Counted from the first letter of the stretch, positions 1 through 10,098 are shown. The stretch: 64,000 nucleotides of DNA from Haemophilus haemolyticus (GCF_003351405.1 NZ_CP031240.1:186001-250000); one strand, 5' to 3'. The notes: a model not told the origin generated them from the letters alone. Program-made: numbers and translations.

Positions 1-818
1 TCAAATTCATTATTCTGCACATAAGCTTCCCCAAGTTGAAGCCAAGTTTCCGCATTATTCGGATCGGTACGCAGTTTGCTTTGGATCTTCTCAATCACAT
101 TTTCATTTTTGTGTTCATCATTCATTTCAACATTTTGATTATGTTGCTCAATCATGGATTGCTCGCCTTGTTGAACACGACTAAAACGATCAAGAGAAAA
201 ATAATAAACGGTCGGAATAGCAATTAATAAAAAGAAAACCACAAAAGAAAGTTTATGGTTACTTTTCCCAAAGAAATCTGTCTTTTCTTCCTTTTGCTTA
301 GGATCAAAATGAGGCTCAGCATTAACAGAAAAATATCGCTGTTCTTTTTCCAACACACTTCCCTGCTCGACTGAAGATAAAGCCGATTTTTTTCTATTTG
401 AGAAATAAAGCAATGCGGCTGCTAAAATTAAAAGAGCGATTGGCAATAGCCATAACAACACCGTATTCCATTTGAATGGCGGTTTGTAATTCACAAAATC
501 ACCAAATCTAGCCGTCATTTGATCAATAATTTGCTGATTAGTTTTGCCCTCATCCACCATTTTGTACACTTCAAGACGCAAGTCATAAGCAATTGGAGAA
601 TTAGATTCCACCAAATTTTGATTTTGACATTGTGGACAGCGTAAAGATTTTGCCAACTCTACGGCGCGAGTACGATCATCTTGATTTTGGAATTGATAGG
701 TATCCACCATTTCCGCTTGGGCGAATAAGGAAAATGCGAATAAAAGTGCGGTCGCAAAAAAAACTGTTTTTTGAACCTGAATAAAACCACGAGTAAAAAT
801 ATCTAATATGCTTTTCAT
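1..818 (-). CDS. ccmH: CcmH/NrfF-type cytochrome c maturation protein with C-terminal TPR region (partial, runs off the left edge)
   Basis: Subunit of the cytochrome c heme ligation complex; it reduces the CXXCH cysteines of apocytochrome c in the periplasm. Reading from ATG at 818, a hydrophobic signal segment (about residues 18-35) is followed by [11 protein letters not shown] with the redox pair C61 and C64, a membrane segment near 118-140, a second near 185-205, then the start of a TPR-like region ([15 protein letters not shown]) cut by the window edge. This is the CcmH plus CcmI fusion arrangement. The ATG overlaps the dsbE stop by 4 bases (ATGA), so it is translated with dsbE and ccmF. 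It could be the NrfF/NrfG equivalent instead, since no ccmABCDE genes are adjacent. The C-terminus is outside the window. Confidence 0.9.
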   Translation of the reverse strand, partial: MKSILDIFTRGFIQVQKTVFFATALLFAFSLFAQAEMVDTYQFQNQDDRTRAVELAKSLRCPQCQNQNLVESNSPIAYDLRLEVYKMVDEGKTNQQIIDQMTARFGDFVNYKPPFKWNTVLLWLLPIALLILAAALLYFSNRKKSALSSVEQGSVLEKEQRYFSVNAEPHFDPKQKEEKTDFFGKSNHKLSFVVFFLLIAIPTVYYFSLDRFSRVQQGEQSMIEQHNQNVEMNDEHKNENVIEKIQSKLRTDPNNAETWLQLGEAYVQNNEF

Positions 819-1345
819 TTGTTCTTCAATGCTTCAATTTTTGGCAACAATACCGTTTGCCAAGTTTCTTTATCCAGTAAACCAGAATGGCGATAACGAA
901 TCACACCATTTTCATCCACAAGATAAGTTTCTGGTGCGCCATCTACACCTAATTTTAATCCCAATTCCCCCTGGCTATCATCAATGGTTAAGACGAACGG
1001 ATTGGCCATTCGCTTAAGCATTTCAATGCCATTTTGCGGATTGTCGCGATAATCTACACCCACAATAGGCAAAGTTTTTGCAATCTCAATTAACAGAGGA
1101 TGTTCTTCCTTGCAATAACCACACCAACTGCCCCACACATTTAATAAAAATGGCTGTTTAGGAAAATCTTTAGGGCTTACGATTTGTGATGGCTCATGTA
1201 AATTAGCCTGATAAAACTCTGGAACAGGTTTATCAATTAAAGCCGAAGCAATTTTTTTTGGATCTTGATTTAACCCTGCAATTAATAATACACACACGCC
1301 TAAAAGCACAAAGAGCGGTGCAAAAAAGAGAAGTTTTTTGTTCAT
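815..1345 (-). CDS. dsbE: DsbE/CcmG-family thiol:disulfide interchange protein
   Basis: Membrane-anchored periplasmic thioredoxin-like protein that passes reducing power to the cytochrome c heme-ligation pathway. 176 aa: an N-terminal membrane anchor (residues 5-24), the thioredoxin active site WGSWCGYC (C75, C78) and the cis-proline region GAPETYLVD. Length fits CcmG/DsbE. The start codon overlaps the ccmF stop by one base and the stop overlaps the ccmH start, so the three genes form one tight unit. Haemophilus is known to carry two DsbE-type proteins; which copy this is cannot be settled from the window. Confidence 0.92.
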   Translation of the reverse strand: MNKKLLFFAPLFVLLGVCVLLIAGLNQDPKKIASALIDKPVPEFYQANLHEPSQIVSPKDFPKQPFLLNVWGSWCGYCKEEHPLLIEIAKTLPIVGVDYRDNPQNGIEMLKRMANPFVLTIDDSQGELGLKLGVDGAPETYLVDENGVIRYRHSGLLDKETWQTVLLPKIEALKNK

Positions 1346-3252
1346 TATTTTTCCTGTTTTCTGCGTAATCCGAAGACGCTAAAAAGTGCGCCAAACGCCA
1401 TTAAAATACCGCCAGCCCAAAGCCAACGAATCAGCGGTTTATAGTGTAAGCGGAAAGTAAATTCTCCTTTACCGAGAGAATCGCCCATCACAATATATAA
1501 ATCGCCCCAGAAACCGCCATCAAGCCCCACTTCACTCATCGTCATTGTACGCACATCGTAATAACGGCGCTCTGGGATAATTTCAGCATAAGGTTTGCCA
1601 TTTTCAGTTACATCAAAAAAGGCGACTTCTGCCGTAAAGTTCGGACCGATTTCATTAGAAAATTGACGATAGTGAAATTCATATTGCCCCAATTTTTGAC
1701 TTTGTTGCGGTGCTAAACGCACACCAATTTCACTGCCAAAATAACCACTCATCACCGCACCAATAGTCACAATCGCCACGCCACAATGCGCTAAAATCAT
1801 ACCAAATTGAGACAAGTGAATTTGTCGCCAATTTTGCCATAAAGTGACGAACAAAAGCCAAATCGCAAGAGTTAATAACACAAAGGCGAAAGAATGGAAA
1901 TTTAATGCAGAATTATGGCGTAGCTGTTGCCAAATCATCAAGCCAGCAAGAATTAAGGACGGAATCAACAACCATACGCAACGTATCAATAATGTGCGAT
2001 CAAATTGGACCCAACGAATGGTAAGGGAAACCACCATTAAGATTAAAATCACTGTAATAATTGGGAAGAAAATACTATTAAAATAAGGACTTCCCACAGA
2101 AATTGATCCCCAATTCATCGCTTGGAATAACATGGGGTAAAAGGTACCCAAAAAGGTAGAAACGGTGGCTATGGTCAGCAAAATATTCAGCAATAAAATG
2201 CCACCCGATTTAGAAACGAACTGAAATTTCACCGCACTTTCTGATGAACTGCCTGCACGCAAAGCAAATAAACCAAAGGCTAACACCGTCAAAATAAAGA
2301 AAATTAATAACAATACATAACCGCGCGTGTTATCCAATGCAAAAGCGTGCACAGAAGTGAGTGCGCCAGAACGAACAATAAACGTGCCTAATACGCTAAA
2401 GGCAAAAGCAAGCAAAGAAAAAAGCGTTGTCCAATAACTAAATATGCCTTGTTTTTCCGTCGCCATTAAACTGTGTAATAACGCCAAACCAAGCAACCAA
2501 GGCATTAAAGACGCATTTTCTACGGGATCCCAGAACCACCAACCGCCCCAGCCGAGTTCGTAATATGCCCACCACGCACCAAGCACAATGCCAATGGTTA
2601 AAAATAACCAAGAAAATAACACCCAGCCACGCATTGAGCGGGCAATTTGTCGTGCAGATTGGTTATAAATCAACGCACTCAAACTCATCGCAAAATTTAC
2701 CGCAAAGCCCACATAGCCAATATATAACAACGGTGGATGGAAAATTAATCCCACATCTTGCAACATTGGATTGAGATCGCGACCTTCTGCGGGTGCTGGA
2801 AAAATGCGTCCAAACGGATTGGAATAAAATAAGATAAACACCGCAAAACCAAAGCAAATCAATCCCAATAAAGATAAAGATTGAGCGGAAAAAGTGCGGT
2901 CATTTTTTCGATTAAAAAAAGCAAAAGCGGCAAGCCATAAACTCAATGAAAATAACCAAAACAACATTGAACCTTCATGCCCACCCCAAGTGGCAGCCAC
3001 TTTAAAAAATGTAGGTAATTGAGAGTTGGAATGTGTCGCTACATATTCAAGGGTGAAGTCATCCACCGCAAAAGAATAAGCAAGCAAACCAATTGAGAAC
3101 GTCGTCGCAAGGGTAAAAATATAACTAAGCGGCCAAGCAGCATTAATTAAAGTCGAATTTTTTTTGAATAACCCAAATTGAGGCACTAACGCAAGAAAAA
3201 ACGCGCTAGCTGTTGCGAGTAAAAGAAGGAAAAAGCCAAATTCTGGAAGCAT
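1345..3252 (-). CDS. ccmF: CcmF/NrfE-family heme lyase subunit
   Basis: Large polytopic inner-membrane protein that attaches heme to apocytochrome c. 635 aa, about 14 hydrophobic segments, with the tryptophan-rich heme-handling motif [18 protein letters not shown] near residues 233-250 and conserved external histidines. Length is close to E. coli CcmF (647) and longer than NrfE (552). It is first in a ccmF-dsbE-ccmH unit, with no ccmA-E upstream: the next gene upstream is suhB, separated by its own terminator. From memory, Haemophilus also has a complete ccm operon elsewhere, so this may be the set serving the periplasmic nitrite reductase (nrfE role). That assignment is inference. Confidence 0.9.
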   Translation of the reverse strand: MLPEFGFFLLLLATASAFFLALVPQFGLFKKNSTLINAAWPLSYIFTLATTFSIGLLAYSFAVDDFTLEYVATHSNSQLPTFFKVAATWGGHEGSMLFWLFSLSLWLAAFAFFNRKNDRTFSAQSLSLLGLICFGFAVFILFYSNPFGRIFPAPAEGRDLNPMLQDVGLIFHPPLLYIGYVGFAVNFAMSLSALIYNQSARQIARSMRGWVLFSWLFLTIGIVLGAWWAYYELGWGGWWFWDPVENASLMPWLLGLALLHSLMATEKQGIFSYWTTLFSLLAFAFSVLGTFIVRSGALTSVHAFALDNTRGYVLLLIFFILTVLAFGLFALRAGSSSESAVKFQFVSKSGGILLLNILLTIATVSTFLGTFYPMLFQAMNWGSISVGSPYFNSIFFPIITVILILMVVSLTIRWVQFDRTLLIRCVWLLIPSLILAGLMIWQQLRHNSALNFHSFAFVLLTLAIWLLFVTLWQNWRQIHLSQFGMILAHCGVAIVTIGAVMSGYFGSEIGVRLAPQQSQKLGQYEFHYRQFSNEIGPNFTAEVAFFDVTENGKPYAEIIPERRYYDVRTMTMSEVGLDGGFWGDLYIVMGDSLGKGEFTFRLHYKPLIRWLWAGGILMAFGALFSVFGLRRKQEK

Positions 3253-3446
3253 AATGTCGTCGTTTTCTTCGTTGAGGTTCAGATTCGTCCATTGACGAGT
3301 TATTTACTAATTAAAAAACACACGCCAATTTAAATCCGTATTAAAGTGCATTTTTCTCACCTGAATTCTACCGAAAATCCTAAATTTTGCACGTGGTTTG
3401 TAATTCACTTCAATAGGATGAATATGATTGTACGGTAGATTTTTCA

Positions 3447-3474
3447 CAAAAAAATAGCGCCCTATTGGCGCCAT
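3447..3474 (-). terminator. Rho-independent terminator after suhB
   Basis: On the minus strand a GC-rich stem (ATGGCGCC pairing with GCGCTAT, loop around AATA) is followed by a run of seven T. It lies 17 bases past the suhB stop and separates suhB from ccmF. Confidence 0.8.
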
Positions 3475-3490
3475 TCGAGTTATCAAAACA

Positions 3491-4294
3491 TTAATTATTA
3501 AATTCAGCACCTAAACAAGGGCGGATTTTATTTAACATTTCTTTTATTACGCGTGATGGTGCGGCGATGATATTGCCACTGCGTAAGTAGCCGTTACCAG
3601 CATCAAAATCACAGACTAAACCACCCGCTTCACGCACGATTAAATCTCCCGCTGCACAATCCCATGCTTTTAAGCCCATTTCAAAATAGCCATCAATACG
3701 ATTTGACGCTACATAGCATAAATCCAATGCGGCAGAACCAGTGCGACGGAAATCCGCGGCATCTTCAATTAAGGCATTCATCATTGCAAATTGAGTAGGC
3801 ATTAATTTTGGTTGTTTGAATGGGAAACCAGTCGCTAAAATTGAACCTTGAATTTCACGTTTACTGTCTACACGCAAACGTACTTCGTTTAATTTTGCGC
3901 CTTCACCACGCACAGCGGTAAATAATTCATTACGGATTGGATCATAAACAACCCCAACTTCAGTGCGATTTTTTACACGAATTGCGATAGACACGGCAAA
4001 ATGAGGAAGGCCCGTCATAAAATTACGGGTACCATCTAGTGGATCAATCACCCATTGTACATCACTATCTTTGCCTTCAAGCGCACCCGTTTCTTCGCTG
4101 ATGATGGTGTGGTCAGGATAAGATTTACGAATAATTTCAATGATTTCTGCTTCTGCCGCTTTATCAACGTTTGTCACATAATCATTAATACCTTTTTGTG
4201 TGCTTTCGATAGCATCACGGCGTTCATAATTTTTAGCAATCACATTGCCCGCTTTTCGTGCCGCACGAATTGCGATATTTAACATTGGATTCAT
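3491..4294 (-). CDS. suhB: Inositol-1-monophosphatase family protein SuhB
   Basis: Mg-dependent inositol monophosphatase; in enterobacteria SuhB also joins the Nus antitermination complex on rRNA operons. 267 aa, the same length as E. coli SuhB, beginning MNPMLNIAIRAARKAGN. Metal and substrate motifs are present: EETG, DPLDGTRNF and the C-terminal WDCAAGDLIVREAGG. Monocistronic: its own terminator follows and divergent com genes lie upstream. The first ATG at 4294 is kept because it aligns with the E. coli start. Confidence 0.96.
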   Translation of the reverse strand: MNPMLNIAIRAARKAGNVIAKNYERRDAIESTQKGINDYVTNVDKAAEAEIIEIIRKSYPDHTIISEETGALEGKDSDVQWVIDPLDGTRNFMTGLPHFAVSIAIRVKNRTEVGVVYDPIRNELFTAVRGEGAKLNEVRLRVDSKREIQGSILATGFPFKQPKLMPTQFAMMNALIEDAADFRRTGSAALDLCYVASNRIDGYFEMGLKAWDCAAGDLIVREAGGLVCDFDAGNGYLRSGNIIAAPSRVIKEMLNKIRPCLGAEFNN

Positions 4295-4405
4295 ATTTCC
4301 ACCAGATTTTAAAGAACAGAAAAATTCCGCGCCATTATAGCGAGATTTGCCAAAATAACCAGTTGAAAATTATAAAACAATGGTTTTTATAGGTTTTCAG
4401 GAAAA

Positions 4406-4427
4406 GTTTGCGATACAGATCGCAAAA
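4406..4427 (+). promoter_or_regulatory. Competence CRP-S site (CRE) upstream of comN
   Basis: Core TGCGATACAGATCGCA at 4409-4424 has the TGCGA-N6-TCGCA form that distinguishes Haemophilus competence promoters (CRP plus Sxy dependent) from ordinary CRP sites with TGTGA. It is centred about 77 bases before the comN ATG. The match to the known comNOPQ regulation is established for H. influenzae; the site here is read directly. Confidence 0.9.
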
Positions 4428-4493
4428 ATAGTATGAAGTGATTTTTCTACTCATTATTTGCCATTAAAGTGCGGTAGAAAATTGGAGCGTTTT

Positions 4494-5012
4494 ATGCAGA
4501 AAGGTGTGACATTAGTGGAATTATTGATTGGGTTAGCAATCATCAGTATAGCACTGAGTTTTGCCGTGCCATTATGGCAAACGGATTCACCTAAAACGAT
4601 TTTAGCCAAAGAGCAACATCGCCTGTATTTATTTCTACGCCAAATTCAGGCTCGGGCAGAAAATTCATCGGAAGTGTGGTTTTTACTTATCAATCGTAAC
4701 CTTGCGACACAACAATGGTGCTTAACGGCACAAGTAAAAAATGATCAAACTTGCGATTGTTTAAACCCAACAAACTGCCCAAAAGAAGCCTATGCTCATT
4801 TTTACTATCCTTATTTTCCTGAAAAAACGATGATTCAAAGCCATTATATTTATCCCAAAGAAATCACGCGGTTTTATGGCGCTCGGAATACCAGTGTTAC
4901 TCGTTGCTTTATTCTACAAGCAGAAAATGAACGTACATTATTTTCATTTTTCAATGTTGGCAGTATTCGTTTGAAAACCAATCAAGCGGCTAGTGCATGC
5001 AATCAATCATGA
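4494..5012 (+). CDS. comN: Type II secretion/type IV pilus pseudopilin ComN
   Basis: Minor pseudopilin of the competence type IV pilus used for DNA uptake. 172 aa from ATG 4494, chosen because it has TTGGAG about 6 bases upstream and gives a classical prepilin leader: MQKG followed by VTLVELLIGLAIISI. Cleavage after G4 by prepilin peptidase leaves Thr at +2 and the conserved Glu at +5 of the mature protein. Several cysteines in the C-terminal half suggest disulfides. It is the first gene of comN-comO-comP-comQ, downstream of a CRP-S site, and its stop overlaps comO by ATGA. Confidence 0.92.
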   Translation: MQKGVTLVELLIGLAIISIALSFAVPLWQTDSPKTILAKEQHRLYLFLRQIQARAENSSEVWFLLINRNLATQQWCLTAQVKNDQTCDCLNPTNCPKEAYAHFYYPYFPEKTMIQSHYIYPKEITRFYGARNTSVTRCFILQAENERTLFSFFNVGSIRLKTNQAASACNQS

Positions 5013-5722
5013 AAACATTATTAAAAGGGCAAACCCTATTAGCACTGATGATTTCGCTAGCGTTGTCATCTTTATTATTACTAAGCATTTCGCATTTTTA
5101 TGTGCAAATTCAAACGCAAAATCAACACATATTATTGCATTTAAAACTACAAGCAGAACTACAACGAACATTACAGCTCATCGGTAAAGATCTTAGGCGA
5201 TTGGGATTTAGAGCATTAAATACAAAAGGAACAGAAAGCAATTTATCTTTATTTGAATTAGATGAACAAGGCACTGCTATTTTCATTAGTCAAGAAGATA
5301 ACGCCCCACTTAATAGCTGCGTGTTGTTCTTTTATGATTTAAATAAAAATGGATGTATTGGCAAAGACTCACCAAAAACTTGTATGAAAAATGGGAAAAA
5401 TACCTCCAAAAACAGTACAGAAGAATTATTCGGTTATAAAGTGAGTAACAAAATGATAAAAACCAAACTGACTTATCAAAGTGTTATTCCTACTAATTGC
5501 ACAGCAGAAACTTGTAAACGAGCTTTTCAACAAACCGCTTGCAATGCTGGAGGCGGTTGGACAGATTTATTAGATAACAATGAATACGAAGTCACTACCC
5601 TACAATTTAATTGGTTAATTGAAGGCAAAGGATTAGAAATCAAGCTAAAAGGAAATTTAAAACAAACCCCAAATATAAGTTATGAAACATCCCTTGTCGT
5701 TGCACTATGGAATCAAAAATAA
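5009..5722 (+). CDS. comO: Prepilin-like competence protein ComO
   Basis: Second gene of the competence pseudopilin operon. Start taken at ATG 5009, overlapping the comN stop, giving MKTLLKG followed by QTLLALMISLALSSLLLLS, a prepilin-type leader and hydrophobic helix. Mature position 5 is Ala instead of the usual Glu. 237 aa, with a long Lys/Asn/Thr-rich middle containing several cysteines. Similar in place to PilW/GspJ-type minor pseudopilins. A slightly earlier start (4997) is possible but less likely given the overlap. Confidence 0.88.
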   Translation: MKTLLKGQTLLALMISLALSSLLLLSISHFYVQIQTQNQHILLHLKLQAELQRTLQLIGKDLRRLGFRALNTKGTESNLSLFELDEQGTAIFISQEDNAPLNSCVLFFYDLNKNGCIGKDSPKTCMKNGKNTSKNSTEELFGYKVSNKMIKTKLTYQSVIPTNCTAETCKRAFQQTACNAGGGWTDLLDNNEYEVTTLQFNWLIEGKGLEIKLKGNLKQTPNISYETSLVVALWNQK

Positions 5723-5736
5723 CGGAATCAAAAATA

Positions 5737-6420
5737 ATGACAATACAAAAAGGCATTATTACGCTGACTATTCTGATTTTTATTTCAGGTTTATTAACCG
5801 TAATCTTATTGTTGGATGACAGTCATTTAAGTTTTTTTCGTGCACAACAAAATCAACGCAAACACTATGTGGAAAGAACATTACAACTGCAAAAAATGAC
5901 AGAGGAGAAAAAACAAACTGTCTGCCTTGATTTACCCTTAAATAATAATGAAAGTGTAAAGCAAATCAGCATCACGCTTAAGGGTGACAGCGATGCCATT
6001 CAATATTTTCTTTGGTGTGAAAGAATGAGCCTATTTAAAAAATCGCCCACAAAAGGCGATAATCAAGGTGCATTGAAAGATTTTATTCACACAGAAAAAC
6101 TCACTGATTTTCGACCGCGCTTTTCTTCCCCTCCCAGAATTTTAAACGCGAATAAAACACCTAAACTTTATTGGTTTTCAGATTCTCAAGCAGAAATTGA
6201 AATTAATGGTACCGTGTCTACCGTATTAATTGCGGAGGGAGATTTAAAACTAACGGGCAAAGGAAGGATTAGTGGCGCAGTACTCACCAACGGAAATCTA
6301 ACTTTAGATGGGGTGACGTTGGCCTATGGCAAATCTGTCGTAACAACCTTAGTGCAACAATATAGTCAATGGCAGCTGGCAGAAAAAAGTTGGAGTGATT
6401 TTAATGTTCCAGATGAATAA
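5737..6420 (+). CDS. comP: Prepilin-like competence protein ComP
   Basis: Third pseudopilin gene. ATG 5737 gives MTIQKG then IITLTILIFISGLLTVILLL, a prepilin leader and helix; mature position 5 is Thr, not Glu. 227 aa. An upstream in-frame ATG at 5707 would add ten residues and overlap comO; I prefer 5737 because the leader is then of normal length and GGAA lies upstream. The soluble part ends with a strand-rich segment (TVLIAEGDLKLTG, AVLTNGNLTLDGV) that looks like a repeated beta motif. PilX/GspK-like position in the operon. Confidence 0.87.
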   Translation: MTIQKGIITLTILIFISGLLTVILLLDDSHLSFFRAQQNQRKHYVERTLQLQKMTEEKKQTVCLDLPLNNNESVKQISITLKGDSDAIQYFLWCERMSLFKKSPTKGDNQGALKDFIHTEKLTDFRPRFSSPPRILNANKTPKLYWFSDSQAEIEINGTVSTVLIAEGDLKLTGKGRISGAVLTNGNLTLDGVTLAYGKSVVTTLVQQYSQWQLAEKSWSDFNVPDE

Positions 6421-6700
6421 AGGCATGTCGCTCACTACACTATTATTTTCTTTGGCTTTATTTAGCATTTTATTTATTGCGTTCAATCAATGGACGGCAA
6501 GCCAAAGAAAAAGTGCGGTGAAAACTTATCAAGATTTTCAGGCGATACAGATTGCGGAGAATCAAGCTCAACGCCAATTTTTAGGATTAGCTTGTGAACA
6601 ATTGATACAACAAAATGGCTTAACTTTTCGTGTTCAATGTGAAAACGAACGCGTCATTGTGCGTTATCCGATGGATGAAATTTCGATAAAAACTAAGTAA
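6404..6700 (+). CDS. comQ: Prepilin-like competence protein ComQ
   Basis: Fourth and smallest pseudopilin (98 aa from ATG 6404, or 95 aa from ATG 6413). GGAG at 6392-6395 sits 8 bases before 6404, favouring that start. The leader ends MNKG, followed by MSLTTLLFSLALFSILF; mature position 5 is Thr. Two cysteines in the C-terminal half. It overlaps the end of comP and is followed by recC after 47 bases. It carries an uptake sequence around 6511. Confidence 0.85.
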   Translation: MFQMNKGMSLTTLLFSLALFSILFIAFNQWTASQRKSAVKTYQDFQAIQIAENQAQRQFLGLACEQLIQQNGLTFRVQCENERVIVRYPMDEISIKTK

Positions 6701-6747
6701 AATGGGGCTTGTCTTTTTCTAAATCAAATCCTCAAAAGGTCGCCATT

Positions 6748-9700
6748 GTGTTCATTGTTTACTACTCTAATCAACTCGAAAAACAAAAAGAAATTCTTTC
6801 GTCCTTATTCAAATCGTTACCGCCTGAAGAGCCTTTTCAACAAGATATTATCTTGGTACAAAGCCCAGGTATGGCGCAATGGCTGCAAATTGAATTAGCG
6901 AAAGAAACGGGCATTTCAGCGAACCTCAAATTTCCTATGCCAGCAAGTTTTATTTGGCAACTTTATGCTCAGAACTTACCTGCAACGGCATTGGAAAACC
7001 CTTTTGATAAAGATTCAATGACATGGCGTTTAATACGATTAATCCCGACTTTTCTCGAGAAAGAAAGTTTTTCACCTTTACGCAATTATTTAGCATCATC
7101 GCCTCATTCTGAACAATACAAACTTTATCAACTCAGCAGCAAAATTGCTGATTTATTTGACCAATATTTAGTTTATCGACCTGAATGGATTTTTGCTTGG
7201 GAAAAAGGCGAAGATGAACAAATCACCGCTCAAATACAAAAACAACAGCCTAACCTAAACGCAACTTTATTTCAGCAAATTCAAGGCAATACAAAATGGC
7301 AAGGTGAGTTATGGCGTGCATTGGTCATTGATGTTAAATCAGATGTTGGTGATGCCACACATCGAGCGGCTTTACATAATCAGTTCTTAGCCTTGCTTGC
7401 CGATAAAAAAGCACCGAAAAAATTACCTTCACGCATATTTATTTTTGGTATTCCTGCGCTTCCAACGGCTTATCTTAATATTTTGCAAGCCATGTCCTCT
7501 GAAGTGGATATTCATTTATTTTTTAATAATCCATGCCAAGAGTATTGGGGAGATATTAGCGATTTACGCCTCGATTATTTGCGTTCTCGTCAGCGTTATC
7601 AATTCAATAAACAAGATGAAAATCAACCGCTCTTTTCTGAGGATCAACTTTCTCAACTAGAAAACGCTCAGTTTGACGTCACTTATCAAAAAGAAAATCT
7701 GCAAGTAGGCAATCCATTACTTGCGGCTTGGGGAAAAATGGGGCGAGATTTCCTTTACACCTTGGTGCGAGATGAAGAACATATTCCAACTTATCCCGTC
7801 AATGCTTATCAAGAAATTAAATCGAATAGTTTACTTGGACAATTGCAGTCTCAAATTCTGCATTTAGAAAATAAACCGTTAAATATCGCAAAAAATGACC
7901 GCACTTTAACCCTACATTCTTGCCACAGTGCTATGCGGGAAGTAGAAGTATTGCACGATTATTTACTCGATTTATTCAATCAAGATCCTAACCTTACACC
8001 AAAAGATGTGGTTGTTATGGTGGCAGATATAAATCAATACACGCCTTATATTCAGGCCGTTTTCGGGCAAAAAAATGGAAATGCCCCACAAATTCCATTT
8101 TCACTTTCAGATAATAAACTTTCAGAAAGCGATGTGTTGGTATCAAGTTACTTAACTTTATTACGCTTAAAAGAAAGCAATTTTAGTGCAGAGGATGTCT
8201 TAGCGTTGTTGGATATTCCTGCGATGCGAGAACGATTTAATATTTCCCTTTCTGATTTGCCATTAGTGCGAGAATGGGTGGCGGATTCAGGGATTCGTTT
8301 CGGTTTGCAAAAAAATCAAGATGGCATCAATTTCAATTCTTGGCAGGCTGGTTTAGAACGAATGATGTTAGGCTATGCGATGCGTGAAGAACACGGCATT
8401 TGGCAAGATAGTCTAGGGTTAAACAGCAGCTATGGCTTAAAGGGTGAACTTGCTGGAAATTTATCTCACTTTTTCACCGCACTTTCCGCGCTGCATGAAA
8501 CGCTGCAACAAGCACATTCCATCGAAAAATGGCAAGAAATTTTAACCGCACTTTTATCAGATTTCTTCGTGCAAAATGAAGACACAAGCGACACGATTTT
8601 CTATATTCAAGAGAAAATTAATAAATTAGCTGAGCATCTAAAAACGCTCCATTTTACTGAAGAATTACAAGCAGACGTGATTGCCGATGTCATCACAATG
8701 AAATTGGAAGATGCACCAAATAGCCTCAAATTCCTTGCAGGAAAAGTAAACTTCTGCACCTTATTACCAATGCGCTCCGTACCATTCAAAGTAGTTTGTT
8801 TACTTGGAATGAATGACGCGGATTACCCTAGAACACAAACACCAAACAGTTTTGATTTAATGCAATATCACCATCAAAAAGGCGACCGTGTCCGCCGTGA
8901 TGATGATCGCTATTTGTTCTTAGAAGCCTTATTGGTAGCACGTGATTATTGCTATATCAGCTATGTTGGCCGTTCCATAACAGATAATCAACCGAAAGAA
9001 CCTTCTGTATTGGTAAGCCAACTCGTGGATTATATTAATCAAGAGCAAAGCGAAAATCCCCTTACGGTGATTGAGCATCCAATGACCGCATTTAGCCCAG
9101 ATAATTTCAAATATAACGAGAAATTTACCCGCTCTTTTGCGACAAAATGGTTGCCAATAGCACAATTTAACGCGAGTTCTAACAATTCAGAATTTGCCGT
9201 CACTATGACAGAAAACCCAGAAAAAATCGAAGAAATTGAACTGGATCGTTTAGTCAGCTTTGTGGAAAATCCAGTGAAATTTTTCTTTGAAAAACAACTC
9301 GGTGTCTATTTCCGTGATGAAGATGATCGTATTGCCGACAGTGAAAACTTTACCTTAAGCGGATTAGATAATTACGCGCTCAATAATGACTTAATCTACC
9401 TTGATGAACAAAATTTTGCTGATTATTTTAGACAAGCAGAAGTTAAAGGCGTGTTACCTCGAGCCGAATTTGGAAAAGTTTATGCTGAAAATATTCGAGA
9501 CAATGTTCTTGAATTTAAAAAGAAAATAGCAGATCTTGGCGAAGCCAAACATGCTTCCGTCGATTTCAATCTCTCCGTAGATTGGCAAAATGAAAATCAA
9601 GAAATTCGTCTATTTGGTTATATGGAGCCTTTATTTGGCGATGATTCACAGGTAATTCAGTGGCATTTTGCGAAATACAAAGATCGCTATTGTATCCGTC

Positions 9701-10098
9701 CTTGGATTTATTATTTGATTCAATGTGTCACACAAGAAAATGCAATACCACCAAAATTAATTACGCAAGATCAAGTTATCGAATTACCGCCTATTGAGCG
9801 TGAAGCCGCTCTCGCTCAATTAAAAATTTACGTAAAAGATTATTTACAAAGCCAAATAGAAATTCAATTGGTGCCAACGATAAGAAATATTAATCATTTT
9901 ATTGTGGACGATGAAAGTGCGGTAGATTTTGACAACATTTCTACAAAACTTCAGGAACTGGGCGAAGACAGCTACGGCGCTCAAGCAGATCCATATTGGT
10001 CACGCATATTGGCGCAGACCTCAAGATTTGAACAAACTGAAAATATTGAAAAATTATTAAAACAAACAAAAGATTGGTTTGGCTTATTATTCGTATAA
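6748..10098 (+). CDS. recC: Exodeoxyribonuclease V subunit gamma RecC
   Basis: RecC recognises Chi-like sites and splits the DNA strands in the RecBCD helicase-nuclease, which repairs double-strand breaks. 1116 aa from GTG 6748 (FIVYYSNQLEKQKEIL), which matches the N-terminus of other RecC proteins; AAAGG lies 8 bases upstream. A longer TTG start at 6709 has no such support. The typical ILVQSPGMAQWLQ segment is near residue 35. Usual RecC length is about 1120. recB and recD are not adjacent. It lies directly downstream of comQ on the same strand with no terminator seen between them. Confidence 0.95.
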   Translation: MFIVYYSNQLEKQKEILSSLFKSLPPEEPFQQDIILVQSPGMAQWLQIELAKETGISANLKFPMPASFIWQLYAQNLPATALENPFDKDSMTWRLIRLIPTFLEKESFSPLRNYLASSPHSEQYKLYQLSSKIADLFDQYLVYRPEWIFAWEKGEDEQITAQIQKQQPNLNATLFQQIQGNTKWQGELWRALVIDVKSDVGDATHRAALHNQFLALLADKKAPKKLPSRIFIFGIPALPTAYLNILQAMSSEVDIHLFFNNPCQEYWGDISDLRLDYLRSRQRYQFNKQDENQPLFSEDQLSQLENAQFDVTYQKENLQVGNPLLAAWGKMGRDFLYTLVRDEEHIPTYPVNAYQEIKSNSLLGQLQSQILHLENKPLNIAKNDRTLTLHSCHSAMREVEVLHDYLLDLFNQDPNLTPKDVVVMVADINQYTPYIQAVFGQKNGNAPQIPFSLSDNKLSESDVLVSSYLTLLRLKESNFSAEDVLALLDIPAMRERFNISLSDLPLVREWVADSGIRFGLQKNQDGINFNSWQAGLERMMLGYAMREEHGIWQDSLGLNSSYGLKGELAGNLSHFFTALSALHETLQQAHSIEKWQEILTALLSDFFVQNEDTSDTIFYIQEKINKLAEHLKTLHFTEELQADVIADVITMKLEDAPNSLKFLAGKVNFCTLLPMRSVPFKVVCLLGMNDADYPRTQTPNSFDLMQYHHQKGDRVRRDDDRYLFLEALLVARDYCYISYVGRSITDNQPKEPSVLVSQLVDYINQEQSENPLTVIEHPMTAFSPDNFKYNEKFTRSFATKWLPIAQFNASSNNSEFAVTMTENPEKIEEIELDRLVSFVENPVKFFFEKQLGVYFRDEDDRIADSENFTLSGLDNYALNNDLIYLDEQNFADYFRQAEVKGVLPRAEFGKVYAENIRDNVLEFKKKIADLGEAKHASVDFNLSVDWQNENQEIRLFGYMEPLFGDDSQVIQWHFAKYKDRYCIRPWIYYLIQCVTQENAIPPKLITQDQVIELPPIEREAALAQLKIYVKDYLQSQIEIQLVPTIRNINHFIVDDESAVDFDNISTKLQELGEDSYGAQADPYWSRILAQTSRFEQTENIEKLLKQTKDWFGLLFV

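Noticed and set aside
3253..3310. Short open frame running in phase into the ccmF start, possible ccmE tail
   Set aside because: Only 16 codons after a stop; too short to identify. A link to a ccmE end could not be supported.
3307..3510. 67-codon minus-strand frame between ccmF and suhB
   Set aside because: It overlaps the suhB terminator and suhB itself, has no recognisable similarity and no good ribosome site.
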